DNA of 64,000 nucleotides from assembly GCA_007115705.1 (NCBI GenBank), contig QXEO01000237.1:4302030-4366029 (forward strand), in the 5' to 3' direction. Shown here one piece after another: positions 1 to 10,554 of this stretch (position 1 is its first letter; each line of letters opens with the position of its first letter). The notes beneath the pieces are model-generated. The model saw only the letters and a list, made by a program, of their open reading frames with translations. It had not been told where the DNA came from and did not search any database. The stretch comes from Dactylis glomerata (taxonomy: Eukaryota; Streptophyta; Magnoliopsida; Poales; Poaceae). The position numbers and the translations under genes were made by a program.

Positions 1-16
1 TAAAAATTACCCTCAC

Positions 17-763
17 CTGACGGTACAAGTAGGCGAGTGCCGCTGAGCCCCAGCTACGTTTAATGTCCCAACCCGACAATGCCTTCAGCCACATCCATGG
101 AGCAGCCCTACCTCCGGAGTCAGCAAACAAAGTCCTCGATATCACATACCAAAGGTATGCGCGTGCATACTGCTCGATCACCTCATCGCTAGCATCAGCG
201 GGACAGTGAGCAAAGTTTTCTCTGATCCACTTGTAAGTTGCCCCCCGCGGAGACCCTATCTTTGGTTGGGTCTTCCTTTTCAAGAGGAGCATTACCAATA
301 AGAGCAAACATTAGCTCGCGCCAATTTGTAGAGTTCGTGTTGAAGCACACAGGTGCTCATCAATGGCAGCGCCAGGATCATCGAGACATCCTGTAGAGTG
401 ACCGTCAACTCTCCCACACGTAGGTGAAAGGTATGCGTCTCCGGCCCTCCAACGATCACAAGAGAGGTAATCGCCGAAGGGTTGAAGTTCGAGTAGACCG
501 GGAGACACCGACACGAAAGGAAGGAGCCCTATCCTTGTAATGTACGGTGTGTACCGCTTGTCATACGGCATCTCCGAGGAGGAGGCCTCGTGTGACCTAA
601 GGCGCAAAGGACCGAAAACCTGAAATATACAAGTACAACATTAGAACTAACATGGTGTTTGTTATACAACAAAATAACAAGGATAATTACCCGCTTATCC
701 TCCGCCATAAGCTTCCCACGATGTTCAACGTCATAGTGTTGGTGGAGCATTGGATATGCCATC
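17..763 (-). pseudogene. Plant mobile domain (PMD, aminotransferase-like) gene, decayed and partial
   Basis: Reading leftward, an exon of about 73 nt (763-691) begins with ATG after an AG acceptor and encodes MAYPMLHQHYDVEHRGKLMA. A GT-AG intron (690-620) follows, then a long exon (619-17) ending at a GTGAGG donor; the gene runs off the left edge. Hallmarks of the PMD family (PF10536) are visible but spread over frames: RYTPYITRIGLLPF, then a THTFH..GELTVTLQDV block near 400-440, NWRELM near 310-325, and YARAYLWYVI followed by PWMWLK and RSWGSAALAYLYRQ between 20 and 170. At least three indels break the frame: around 440-460, around 330-345, and in the C-run at 241-246. PMD proteins occur as host genes (MAIN/MAIL type) and inside transposons; the many relatives and the decay favour a mobile or once-mobile copy. 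Identification of the family is firm; function of this copy is lost. Confidence 0.8.
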
Positions 764-818
764 CTACATATTTCAATAAATAATAATTATAATAGATTTA
801 TAGAGCATTGCATCTCAA
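764..818 (-). other. 3' end of PMD gene intron, and left copy of element A target duplication
   Basis: Short AT-rich stretch that, read on the minus strand, ends in the AG acceptor of the PMD first coding exon. Its rightmost five bases (814-818, CTCAA) are the left target-site duplication of element A; the same five bases recur at 6939-6943. The intron therefore continues after the element. Confidence 0.7.
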
Positions 819-1837
819 TGATACGTCCAAAACGTATCTACTTTCCCAAACACTTTTGCTATTATTTCTCCTCTAATTTGTGTGTTTTGAATGCAACTAA
901 CACGGACTGACGCTGTTTTTAGCAGAATTACTCTGGTGTCTTGTTTTTGTGCAGAAATCCAACTTCCAGTAAAAATTCGGAAAATCATGAAAATCCTATT
1001 TCACCAGAAGACCACGAGCTAGAAGACGGGACGGAGAGAAGGCTCGAGGGGCCCTCACACACTGGTGGCGCGGCCCAGCCCTGGCCGCCACCCTGGCGTG
1101 AGGAGGACCCAGCCGTCCTCTCGGCCTCCCCTCTCGCCTACATATACCCTCTGACGACATAATATCGGGGGGACGGGACATTTTTCCCAGATAGACTTCC
1201 GCTGCGCCGCCGCCATCAGAAACCGCGATTCGGAACCAGAAACTCCGTTTTGGCACCCTGCCGGGACGGGGATTCGGAGGAGATCTTCATCACCATCACC
1301 ACCGACGCTCCTCCATCGACCATCCATGACTCCCCCATCCATGTGTGAGTAATTTCCCCGTTGTAGGTGAGGGGATGGTAGGGATTGGATGAGATTGTTC
1401 ATGTAATTTGATATGAGATTGTTAGGGCATATGCCTAGTATCTTTATTTAGTGCCTATGACATTGTTGCAACTTGTTGTGCTTAATGCTTGTCACTTTGG
1501 CCCGAGTGCCATGATTTCAGATCTGAACATGTTATTATTTCTATGATGATACTTGTTGTTTATGGTCTTACCTACAAGTTGTATACACATATGTTGTCCG
1601 AAACCCGAGGCCCCAAAGTGACAGAAATTGGGATAACCGGAGGGGATGGCTATGATGTGAGGATCACATGTGTTCACGAGTGCTAATGCTTTGCTCCGGT
1701 ACTCTATTAAAGGAGTACCTTAATTACCAGTAGTTTCCCTTGAGGCCCTGCTGCAACAGGCTGATAGGGACAAAAGATGTCGTGCAAGTTTCTCCTTGTG
1801 AGCACGTACGACTATATACGGAACACATGCCTATGAT
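819..1837 (+). repeat. Element A 5' LTR, truncated at its 3' end
   Basis: Matches 5547-6569 of the right LTR with small indels and then stops. A GC-rich inverted repeat (1054-1102) precedes the TATA-like CTACATATACC near 1138. The next ~24 bases (1838-1861) look like a second copy of an LTR-internal stretch at 1768-1791, as if a break was repaired by copying nearby sequence. Confidence 0.85.
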
Positions 1838-2036
1838 AGGACAAAAGATTCGTGCAAGTTTTGATTTGTTGAATCTTTTCATCCTCATTTTTCTGAGTTT
1901 TATCGATATGCCAATTCTGAAAAATCCTCAAAAATAAAGTTTCTCGAAAAATTCCAGAAAAAATTCTTTATAAATTTTTATGTCAAAAATGGGGTAGACA
2001 AACACCTGGGAGGCACCAGGAGGGGCTGCCACGCCA

Positions 2037-2085
2037 CTCACACATAGGTGGCACGGCTCAGCCCGGCCGTGCCACCCAGCGTGAG
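2037..2085 (+). promoter_or_regulatory. Internal GC-rich palindrome of element A (LTR-like module)
   Basis: CTCACACATAGGTGGCACGG is followed about 10 bases later by CCGTGCCACCCAGCGTGAG, an inverted repeat of the same type as those in the LTRs at 1054-1102 and 5786-5836. Here it lies in the interior, about 390 bases upstream of the third-ORF remnant. No clear TATA box follows; a CT-rich stretch does. Confidence 0.55.
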
Positions 2086-2472
2086 AGGGCCCCACCTGGC
2101 CCCTCACTTATCTCTTCCTCCCCTGCTCTTTCTCTCTGCCGAAAACAACGATACACTCAGCTCAAACCCGAGTTCTTGCTGTTCTTCACCTCGATTTTTC
2201 GATCTCCTTGCTCAGCCAACATTTCTGCTGAAATTTGGAGCATTTGTTCTCCGTATGTGACTCCTCCGCTTGTCCAAGTAGAATTTCTTTTGGTGGAGTA
2301 TTTCTTGAGTATTTTAGCATTGTAGGGGCAGGATAAATGAGTATGCATGCTGTTCTATTGCTTAGAATTGTTATTTTTATGCATGATAGCTCTCTAGTAA
2401 CCCACTATAGTAGTTTCCTACACTTGCTTGTCTCAAAATCATATTTTATGAGGTTTGTCAAAAATTTCAGAA

Positions 2473-3592
2473 ATGGAAGAGAATGCTATAACCTCTCAAC
2501 ATGAACTAGAAGTGCATGAAGTTATGAAAGTTCACCGTGAAGAGAAGGTCTTTCCCTCACATTATCCATGCTCAGCGTTCATGAATGCTGCTGGAATTCT
2601 GCAGGATTTTCAACCTTACTCTCTAATGCAGGATTGAGCATTTGTTGAGGGTGAACCTCCCCAATATGTTAAACTAACAATGTCTGTGGTGCAGGATTTT
2701 AGATTTAGTTGGTCCACTTCTAACCCCATGGTTCATTATAAAATTTATAACAAATCTGTGGACTTGCCTCTTGATGTTTTCTGTACAGCTATTAGAGTAC
2801 CACAGTGGGGATCGCTCGAGAGAAGGGGACAGCCTAGGCCATTGTTAGAACTATACGAGGAAATTTGTCAGGAAGGAGCTTCACAGGAGAGGGTGGTAAA
2901 ACTTGTAATATTCATTTCCATCCATTCGATATTTTGCCTTCTTTATTACCAAATGTGTTCTTGCTAGGAAGTCTGCAAGTAAATTATCTCTCCATGATCT
3001 AGCTTTTATTGCTGCTGCTTTGAGGCGTGATAGGACTTACCATTTGGGTGCCTTAATAGCTTTCCGTCTTGATATTAATCGTGAGAAAGGGGGAATCTGT
3101 GGAGGACTTATAGCTTCACGCCTGTTAGCTTTGCATGGTGTTTTGCCTCATTTTCTAGATTTGCAGTTCCCCGAGGAGAAACTTGATCTTAATGCTATGA
3201 TTCATCATAAGTTTATTCTCCTCCTGCTAGTTTGATTAATTTAACATTTGAGCTAACCTTTTTCAAGAAGACTATCTGGAGGGTAGTAAAGACTGATCGA
3301 TCAGTCCGTTTGCCTGCACCTCTTTGTTTAACCTTGATCGCAGGAATGGATGGTCGCTTACGGAAGATGCTTGATGCGTACGTAGAGGACACCCCGCCGC
3401 CTGTGCACGATGAGGAAGGCGCCGAGGGTCGGGACAGCCCTCCGACATTGCGAACTTCCCATATGAGCAGCCTTATTATGATTATGCGCCATCAGCTTCA
3501 TCTTCACGAGAGCCGGGGTACGATTACTCCTATGATGACCCACCAGCCTGGGCAGCTATCAGAGTCGAAATGATCTCCACTAGGCCAAAAGC
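2473..3592 (+). pseudogene. Element A third ORF (env position), unknown function, broken
   Basis: From ATG 2473 an open frame runs about 54 codons to an in-frame TGA at 2635-2637 and continues in the same frame through about 2930 (..DFRFSWSTSNPMVHYKIYN..). The next block needs a shift: RKSASKLSLHDLAFIAAALR, then DRTYHLGALIAFRLDINREK (2960-3100). The last block ends ..DDPPAWAAIRVEMISTRPKA with TAA at 3590-3592, directly against a polypurine-like AAGCTTGGGGGAGG. This is the position where Athila-type grass elements carry an accessory or env-like ORF. I see no signal peptide or membrane segment, so an envelope role is unsupported. At least one nonsense codon and two frameshifts make it dead. Confidence 0.6.
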
Positions 3593-5546
3593 CTAAGCTT
3601 GGGGGAGGTACGCCGACGATTCACTCTACATATCATATTTTGTCGGTCCTTTGTATATTCATGTTTCGCTTTCTCCACTGTTCTCGTTTTATTTCTGCTT
3701 TCCAAAACACAAAAGACCAAAAATATTTCCATTGTTTCTCTCTATTTGGTTCTTTAGTTTTCTACCTTTGGTTTGCTTTACTTGCTATTTTGGTTTGCCA
3801 CTTGAAAAACCCAAAAATATTTTGCTTTGTTTGCTATTTCCTTCTGCTTTGTTTCAAAAATCGAAAACACAAAAATATTTGTTGTTCTTCTTCGGTTTTG
3901 TAAAGTTTGTTGTAGAGTTCAGTCTCCCGTTACTCCATTGGAGCTTGGTATTCACTTTAATTATTCAAGCCACACAAGTGAAGAGCAATAACGACGACAT
4001 ACGACAATCCGAGATATGGTAAGAGGCTGGTATGAACTCTGTTTGTTTTCATTTTTGTACATATACTCATTTATGTGGACATGCTTAGTCGGTTTATGTA
4101 AGGTATATGTTATCTAATGGATGCTTTGTAGTTCTTCTTGCTCTCATGATTAGTTTCAATTTACTATTAGCTTGTAGCATGTCATGTAGACGCTTGCATG
4201 CATTGTTTTATTCATAATATGGTATGATATTGTGGTATCCTCCTCTGAAAGTTTCATTTGAATCGACTTGGCACATGCTCAAGCATGCATATGACTGAAC
4301 AAAAAGTCAATTAAGCCTCGATGATCTAAATTGCCTCAGAGTTCTTGTATCATTTTTATGCCTATATTAATTTTGTTTTGTCGCAAGCATGATTATGACA
4401 GTTATTGCTATCTTGATTGTCGCTTCCCAGTCTTTTGCTAGCCTTCACTTGTACTGAGTATGAGCTCTACTCGTGCATCCAATTACCAAAAATCAAGTCT
4501 TCCAAAGAGTCCACTATAAATTCCTATGCATGGTATTTGTAAGCCATTCCAAGTAAATTTTCATGTGCTACCTTTCAAAACTTTCAACTATACTCTCATT
4601 TTGTGCCACTGTTTTTAGCTCATGGGGACGTAGTGGTCGGAATTGCTATCTTCCATATTAAATTAAGTACCCCTCGACTAGGCAGCTTCATCAGCTCGTC
4701 ATTAATTTGCAAGGGAGCTGGTCAGACCATTATAATCTTAATTTAAAAAGGAAAGAAAAAAGGCACTCCTCCAATGGAATGTGAAAGTTGGTGGGCACCC
4801 GATGGAATCGGTTAGCCATGGTTTGAGAAAGGAAAAAAGGTGGGGAGGAGTGCCAAAGCTTTATAAAAGAGCACCAATGTGCCAAAATTTCAAAGAACTC
4901 GGAACCGCTCTCACTTGTTTATTATGGAAGATAGCAAGTCCCCATTGCTAGTCGTTGACATAGAACAACCACCTCTCAAAATAAATTTTTATCTCTGTTT
5001 TACAAATGAAAAGCTCTAGCACATGTTAAATCACTACTTCCCTCTGCGAAGGGCCTATCTCTTTACTTTTGTTGAGTCTTCATCTTCTAACTTTTAAGCA
5101 CTTCTTAAGAGCATAGCTGTTATTCTTAGTGTAATGTGCTTGTCCCAGAAACGGTTAATTGTGGTATAACTTTGATGCTTGTATCTTTGATATTTCTACT
5201 TCTAGTCTTCTCTTGAACTTCAGAGGTGCCTTAGCATTTATGTTTTGCTCCACAAATAAAGGCAAGCGGGATACCACTCTTTCATATCATTTATGCATAT
5301 TACAATCTTGTTAGCTTCTTATGTACATATTACTTGTTATTAGTGCATTGGCACTCTTTCATAGCTTGCTTGACTATGAGGTGACATTAGTTGCATATCT
5401 CTTATTATGAATTGCCTGAGTACTTGATCACATAGTTAGTATATATACATCATATGAGCAAATGTGTTCGTGAAAGTTTCTTTTATCGCTCTCAGTTGTT
5501 AACTGAATTGCTTGAGGACAAGCAAATAGCTAAGCTTGGGGGGAGT
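3593..5546 (+). other. Element A 3' non-coding region between two polypurine-like tracts
   Basis: About 1.9 kb without a credible ORF, bounded by AAGCTTGGGGGAGG (near 3594) and the true polypurine tract before the right LTR (5533-5546). Blocks recur in E, C and B: TACTCGTGCATCCAA near 4465-4485, an inverted repeat pair at 4762-4772 and 4844-4854 enclosing CCGATGGAATCGG (4799-4811), and CTTCCCTCTGCGAAGGGCC near 5037-5055. Conservation between families with different LTRs suggests a cis role in RNA packaging, reverse transcription or 3' processing (inference). Confidence 0.65.
4762..4854 (+). repeat. Conserved long-loop inverted repeat, element A copy
   Basis: GGCACTCCTCC (4762-4772) and its exact reverse complement GGAGGAGTGCC (4844-4854) enclose about 70 bases that contain a smaller palindrome, CCGATGGAATCGG. 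The same arrangement occurs at 29931-30021 in E and 58124-58215 in B. Confidence 0.8.
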
Positions 5547-6938
5547 TGATACGTCCAAAACGTATCTACTTTCCTGAACACTTTTGCTATTGTTTCTCCT
5601 CTAATTTGTGTGTTTTGAATGCAACTAACACGGACTGACGCTGTTTTCAGCAGAATTACCTGGTGTCTCGTTTTTGTGCAGAAATCCAACTTCCAGTAAA
5701 AATTCGGGAAAAATCACGAGAAATCCTATTTCACCAGAAGAGCCACGGAGCCAGAAGACGGGACGGAGAGAAGGCTCGAGGGGCCCTCACACACTGGTGG
5801 CGCGGCCCAGCCCTGGCCGCGCCACCCTGGCGTGAGGAGGACCCAGCCGTCCTCCTCGGCCTCCCCTCTCGCCTACATATACCCTCTGACGACATAATAT
5901 CGGGGGGACGGCGTTTTTCCCAGATAGACTTCCGCTGCGCCGCCGCCATCAGAAACCGCGATTCGGACCCAGAAACTCTGTTCTGGCACCCTGCCGGGAC
6001 GGGGATTCGGAGGATCTTCATCACCATCACCACCGACGCTCCTCCATCGACCATCCATGACTCCCCCATCCATGTGTGAGTAATTCCCCACTGTAGGTGA
6101 GGGGATGGTAGGGATTGGATGAGATTGTTCATGTAATTTGATATGAGATTGTTAGGGCATAGTGCCTAGTATCTTTATTTAGTGCCTATGACATTGTTGC
6201 AACTTGTGGTGCTTAATGCTTGTCACTTTGGGCCCGAGTGCCATGATTTCAGATCTAACATGTTATATTTCTATGATGAGACTTGTTGTTTATGGTCTTA
6301 CCTACAAGTTGTATACACATATTGTTGTCCGGAACCCGAGGCCCCAAAGTGACAGAAATTGGGATAACCGGAGGGGATGGCTATGATGTGAGGATCACAT
6401 GTGTTCACCGAGTGCTAATGCTTTGCTCCGGTACTCTATTAAAAGGAGTACCTTAATTACCAGTAGTTTCCCTTGAGGCCCTGCTGCAACAGGCTGGTAG
6501 GACAAAAGATGTCGTGCAAGTTTCTCCTTGTGAGCACGTACGACTATATACGGAACACATGCCTATGATTGTTTGTACTAGGATGCTTTATCATTATTTA
6601 TCTGCAATGCCCATGTCTCATTGATTTCATGAATTATCTTATCCATGCAACGCCCGTAATCCATCCTATGCCTACAGTATTTGTTCCTACTGTTTACTAC
6701 TGTTACTATTACCGCTGCTATTTTACTACTGCTGTTACTGTTTCACTACCGTCACCACTATAAAACTGTTGCTACTGATAAACCATTGCGAGCAAGACTG
6801 TTTCCAGGTGCAGCTGAATTGACAACTCATCTGTTAAGGCTTACATATATTCTTTGGCTCCCCTTGTGTCGAAACAATAAATTTGGGTAATACTTCTTCC
6901 TCGAAGACTGTTGCGATCCCTATACTTGTGGGTCATCA
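5547..6938 (+). repeat. Element A 3' LTR, complete
   Basis: 1392 bp, starts TGATACGTCC and ends GTGGGTCATCA, preceded by the polypurine tract and followed by CTCAA. It contains the GC-rich palindrome at 5786-5836 and a TATA-like CTACATATACC near 5873-5884, so U3 is about 330 bp. Confidence 0.92.
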
Positions 6939-6943
6939 CTCAA

Positions 6944-7440
6944 CTACAATCATCAACATATTTCTTACAACCTATCCAACTAATTTCTTACCACCTATCC
7001 CAACCATCCAATAATTTCTTACCACCTAGCCCATACAAAAAAATTATACTACATACGGTAGGATACAACAAAAATTTATTAGGGATTCACATATTCACAT
7101 GACTAAACAAAATACAAAATCCGAAATACACAATCCATACAATATCCAAAATACAAATTTCGAATTAATCCCTTCTAACTTCTACAACTATGAGGGCTAT
7201 AGATACAAGAATCAGGACTTTTCATTCACAAATTGGAACCCAAATTTCGTAAATAGGGGATGAACTAGGGTTTCAAATAGAGGGCAAATCTGAGAAATTT
7301 TGTGGATGAAATTAGGGGGATCTTAGGGGAATACCTTTAGGGAGGGGTGGAGGACGAAATCCCGGCCGGAATCCTCCAGATCTGACAAGATTAGCTAGGG
7401 ATTAGAGAGGGGAAGAAGAGGAACAACCACCGCCATGGTC
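6944..7440 (-). other. PMD gene intron continuation and 5' leader
   Basis: Read on the minus strand, pyrimidine-rich leader-like sequence (7440-7335) contains a short upstream reading frame starting at the ATG at 7436-7434, then a donor-like CTAAAG|GTATTC at 7335/7334. The intron would run to the acceptor at 764-765, interrupted by element A. The gene model is inferred from splice-like sites and the position of the coding exons. Confidence 0.45.
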
Positions 7441-7518
7441 CGCTCCTCTCCTCTGCTCGGTCTGGGCGCGGCCTGTGTGGAGTTGGGTGGGCGCGGGCCA
7501 GGTTATACACAGCTCTGT

Positions 7519-8045
7519 TAGGTAGCGCCGGCTGTTAGGGTGCTACCCTCAGTAGTATAGCGCCGGCATGCAGGGTGCTATCCTCATTACCATAGCGCCG
7601 GCGGCTGGGGCGCTATTTAACCGTGGGTCCCTTAAAAGAAACAGCAAAAAAGCCCGCCCAGCCTCGCTAGACCATAAGTTTTCGGGGTGGACCCTACTCG
7701 CGAGCAGCATGTCCAGCCAGGCGGGCCCACAGGGCAGAGAAAGGTAGGCTGCACGGGTCAGCCTGCATATGTGTGTGTTGAGAGGAGCTCGGGGTCCCTC
7801 TCACACGCCGGCTTATATGCTGGTGTAAAATTTCCTCAGCTTCCGAGGTGGGACTAAACTCCCACCTCGGTTAGCAGCGCACCGCCGCAGCCATCGTGGG
7901 CCAGCCCATTAAGGGCATAGCGCCCCAGGCTCAGGCGCTATGGTGCCAGATGCGGGGCCCGCTGCACCACGTGGCCAAGAGGATAGCGCCTAGCGTAGGG
8001 TGTTATGCCACGGAGCATAGCGCCGGTGTTGTGGGCGCTTAGTAG
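7519..8045. repeat. Cluster of six GC-rich short hairpins (TAGCGCC...GGYGCTA type)
   Basis: Six copies of TAGCGCC followed after 8-12 bases by a near-complement such as GGCGCTA or GGGTGCTA, near 7522, 7557, 7593, 7916, 7981 and 8018. They lie upstream (minus strand) of the PMD leader. Spacer bases differ, so the stems rather than the loops are maintained. They may be subterminal repeats of a transposon carrying PMD or upstream elements of the gene. Confidence 0.6.
7843..7870. repeat. Perfect 11-bp hairpin
   Basis: CCGAGGTGGGA (7843-7853), six-base loop CTAAAC, TCCCACCTCGG (7860-7870). It sits between the two groups of TAGCGCC hairpins, upstream of the PMD gene. Confidence 0.8.
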
Positions 8046-8338
8046 GGTTTTTTGTGAAATAGTTTGAAACTAGGTTCATTTTGTGCTGAAGTTTGTCCGA
8101 TGGGTCAGTTTTGTCGCTTTCGACTCGCGTGGACGGGGCAGGCAGCAGGCTCCCCGATGCCCGTCTTTCCGACCTTTCTACGGTTTAAGAGATGATAACT
8201 ATTGCAACATTTCGAACAAGTTCATGCTTTACAAGATAGATAAGTAATAAAGGTACGCAAAAAATCTCTGTTCATTACTATAGCCCAGTTGAAAAAAAAC
8301 TCCCAAATTACTGCAACTTTATACTAAAGCGTCACTTA
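8046..8338. other. Intergenic, nothing recognised
   Basis: No open frame, repeat or conserved motif was recognised. The last three bases (8336-8338, TTA) are the left target-site copy of the MITE. Confidence 0.4.
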
Positions 8339-8632
8339 GACCCTCTTTGATTCAAAGGATAGGAAATTCAAAGGATTAGGAAAGGCATAGAAATAGGAAA
8401 GGATGACAAGTGCAAACCTTTCCTCGTTCTTTGTGCATAGGAATCAAAGAGCGAGGTATGGGTTAATTTTTCTTTCCTGTACGTTTTGCCTTAAAAGTGA
8501 GATTCAAAGGAAAAATTCCTCTAGTTTTCCCTTGCACATTTCCTATGAATAAAATGAATGAACAGTACCATCTAAGAAAAATTTCCTAACCCTGTAAGTT
8601 TCCTTCATTTTTTCTACAAATCAAAGGAGCCA
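8339..8632. mobile_element. Tourist-like MITE
   Basis: 294-bp AT-rich non-coding element. The left end GACCCTCTTTGATT and the reverse complement of the right end TGGCTCCTTTGATT are imperfect terminal inverted repeats, flanked by TTA (8336-8338 and 8633-8635), the 3-bp target typical of PIF/Harbinger-derived Tourist MITEs. It contains many AAAGGAAT-like pieces, as common grass MITEs do. Superfamily is assigned from target duplication and size only. Confidence 0.6.
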
Positions 8633-8756
8633 TTATTATGAAACAGAGAAATTATGTCGCAATCTGTGCAGCAAAAAAAACGTTGCAATCAACATTTAGA
8701 AATAGCTACGGAACAACACAAAGAACACTTGCAATATGTAAAAAAGCACATGTGTA

Positions 8757-9357
8757 TGCAATAAAACCATTACAAATTCGAATGGTTATGCTAAATGTTA
8801 TTTTGGTGATGAAGATGAGATAATATAACATATTTTATTTCTTGCCCGTTTGCAAAAAAATAGTTGGCGTATAGTACACATACTTTTAATATTACCCCTC
8901 CCACTAGCATTACAAACTTTGAGAATTGGTTAAATGGGATCGCCAAAAAAGACATAGTTGGTGGATGCGCTTTATTATAGGCTATTTAGAAGGTTCACAA
9001 TGATTTTATCTTTAATAGGAAAAAATTCTATTTTTTGCAGGTTATTCTTTTGGCTACTCACTTGATCCATATGTGGTTCTTTCTCCAGCCGTCGTCTGAC
9101 CATGAATTTTAGGTGCAACCGACTGAAATAGTAGCATGGGATTATACAACCGGTGCGGCTAGCATGTGTATAGACAGTTGACATGTTTATGCAAAGGAAT
9201 TGCACACTTTTAGTTATCTTTAGATGGCTTATCCATGTTGAGAGTTTATGTGACTCATGAGATGTAACAATTTGAAATACTATACTGAATAACGTAGTAA
9301 AGAGGGTTGTATGTACCGCCCGATGCAGAGTCTCGGCTTCAGCCCCTTTTCGATAAA
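8757..9357 (+). pseudogene. LINE 3' fragment: reverse-transcriptase zinc-binding (zf-RVT) region and tail
   Basis: Across frames one can read DEDEI..HIFFLP..CKKI, W-R-I-V-H-I-L, NWLNGIAKKD, then FLQVILLATHLIHMWFFLQP, matching the C-terminal zinc-binding segment and tail of plant L1-type LINE ORF2 proteins. Frameshifts and stop codons are frequent (for example around 8822 and 8985). A 3'-end-like stretch, GATGCAGAGTCTCGGCTTCAG then CCCCTTTTCGATAAA, ends near 9357, as in other grass LINEs. The 5' part is absent, as usual for truncated insertions. Nothing functional remains. Confidence 0.7.
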
Positions 9358-10554
9358 ATGCTAAAGAAAGCTTTGGTGCCTGTAGTAGGTAGGACCATTT
9401 TATGTAGCACAAAAAACTGTCGATTTCAATAACATCTCTCGCTACCAACATTCGATTCATATGCCTTCGCTGATTGACGAATATGTCTCTCTATCGATGC
9501 ACCATTGCCATTTTGGTGAGCGCAAAGCCCCGCACTCATCCTTTATGATACAAGACTCCAAATCTGAGCTCCATCATGAGGCCATGGTTGCAAAGCTCCC
9601 ATTAGGTATGAGAGAAGGAGTTGTCATGCTGAATCGAAGGAGATGTAACATGAGAACATTGTTTCGTTTGGAGCGAGAAAGATGGACGCTTTGGAATTTG
9701 GACAGACACATGATAAGATGAGAGTGGTACTGAATTGAGAAGCAAAGATAGGTCTAGAAGGAAGAAGTGTTAAGAGACATGGAAGAGAGGGGGAGAGAGA
9801 GAGAGAGAAATAGCTAAAATGCATCAATTTGGCAGAGCCCTTTATTTTGAACATTTAAAAAATGCATTTTAAAGTTTCAACCACATATAGGCAATAATAT
9901 GTACTTTTGGAATGCAAAGTACCAATCCAAAATATCTTGTATTCTTCTCTATACAAAAGAGACAAAGCTATAGATCTGGGTTTGTGACACCTCTTGTCAG
10001 ATTTTGGTTTTTCGTGTAGCTCATTATACAATATATTGAAGATTGAGATTTTTTCATACCTGTAGTATACATCATTATCTATGTAAACATATTTTTTGAA
10101 TTTTTTAAACATTGAAATATTATTTTTAAAATTTTAAAATAAAGGGCTCCAGTGAGTTTGGGCTCCAAATACATTTCCGCTAAAACTGAAGCTATATTAC
10201 AATGCGGAGCGACCCAACTGATTAATTGACCGAGTGATTAGACCACTTTTAATTTACAAGAGCTCACTCTTATTAAAGTGTTAAGTTTAGACTAATAGCA
10301 CTTACTAAGCTTTGCTTTTAAATATTCTCCAAATCCTACACTAACCGGTTGGGGAAATCTGTTGATAGATAGATCCTGTCAAACCAAAGTGCCTTTATTA
10401 GAGGGAGATACATCTTAGAACGTGCGGACACGAAATACACAATGTTCATCATAATAAAGAGGAAGGAATAATTCTAAAGTTGGACTAAAAAAACAACAAT
10501 GTGGACCTTGCCATTAGCGGACCTTCCTTGAACCCAGCCAATATACAAGCAACC
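9358..10554. other. Intergenic AT-rich DNA, no supported gene
   Basis: A GA microsatellite lies at about 9786-9812. Several open frames of 70-160 codons exist on both strands but show no recognisable domain, atypical composition and no splice or promoter context, so none is called. Confidence 0.4.

Larger units (their letters stand above)
819..6938 (+). mobile_element. Element A: Athila-type LTR retrotransposon, internally deleted
   Basis: Two LTR copies beginning TGATACGTCCAAAACG at 819 and 5547 flank a 3.7-kb interior. The element is bounded by the perfect 5-bp duplication CTCAA (814-818 and 6939-6943), so both outer ends are original. The right LTR is complete (1392 bp, TG...CA). The left LTR stops matching at 1837, so its last ~370 bp, the primer-binding site, gag and pol are all missing. 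What remains is the segment normally found after integrase: a GC palindrome, a third-ORF remnant, long 3' non-coding DNA and the polypurine tract (5533-5546, AAGCTTGGGGGGAG). Shared 3' blocks with E, B and C support Athila affinity. Non-autonomous in its present form. Confidence 0.9.

Noticed and set aside
8975..9460. 161-codon minus-strand open frame
   Set aside because: Overlaps the plus-strand LINE tail; composition looks like the complement of LINE and non-coding DNA and no domain is seen.
9461..9721. 86-codon plus-strand open frame with a natural-looking start
   Set aside because: No recognisable domain, promoter or splice context; length within chance expectation.
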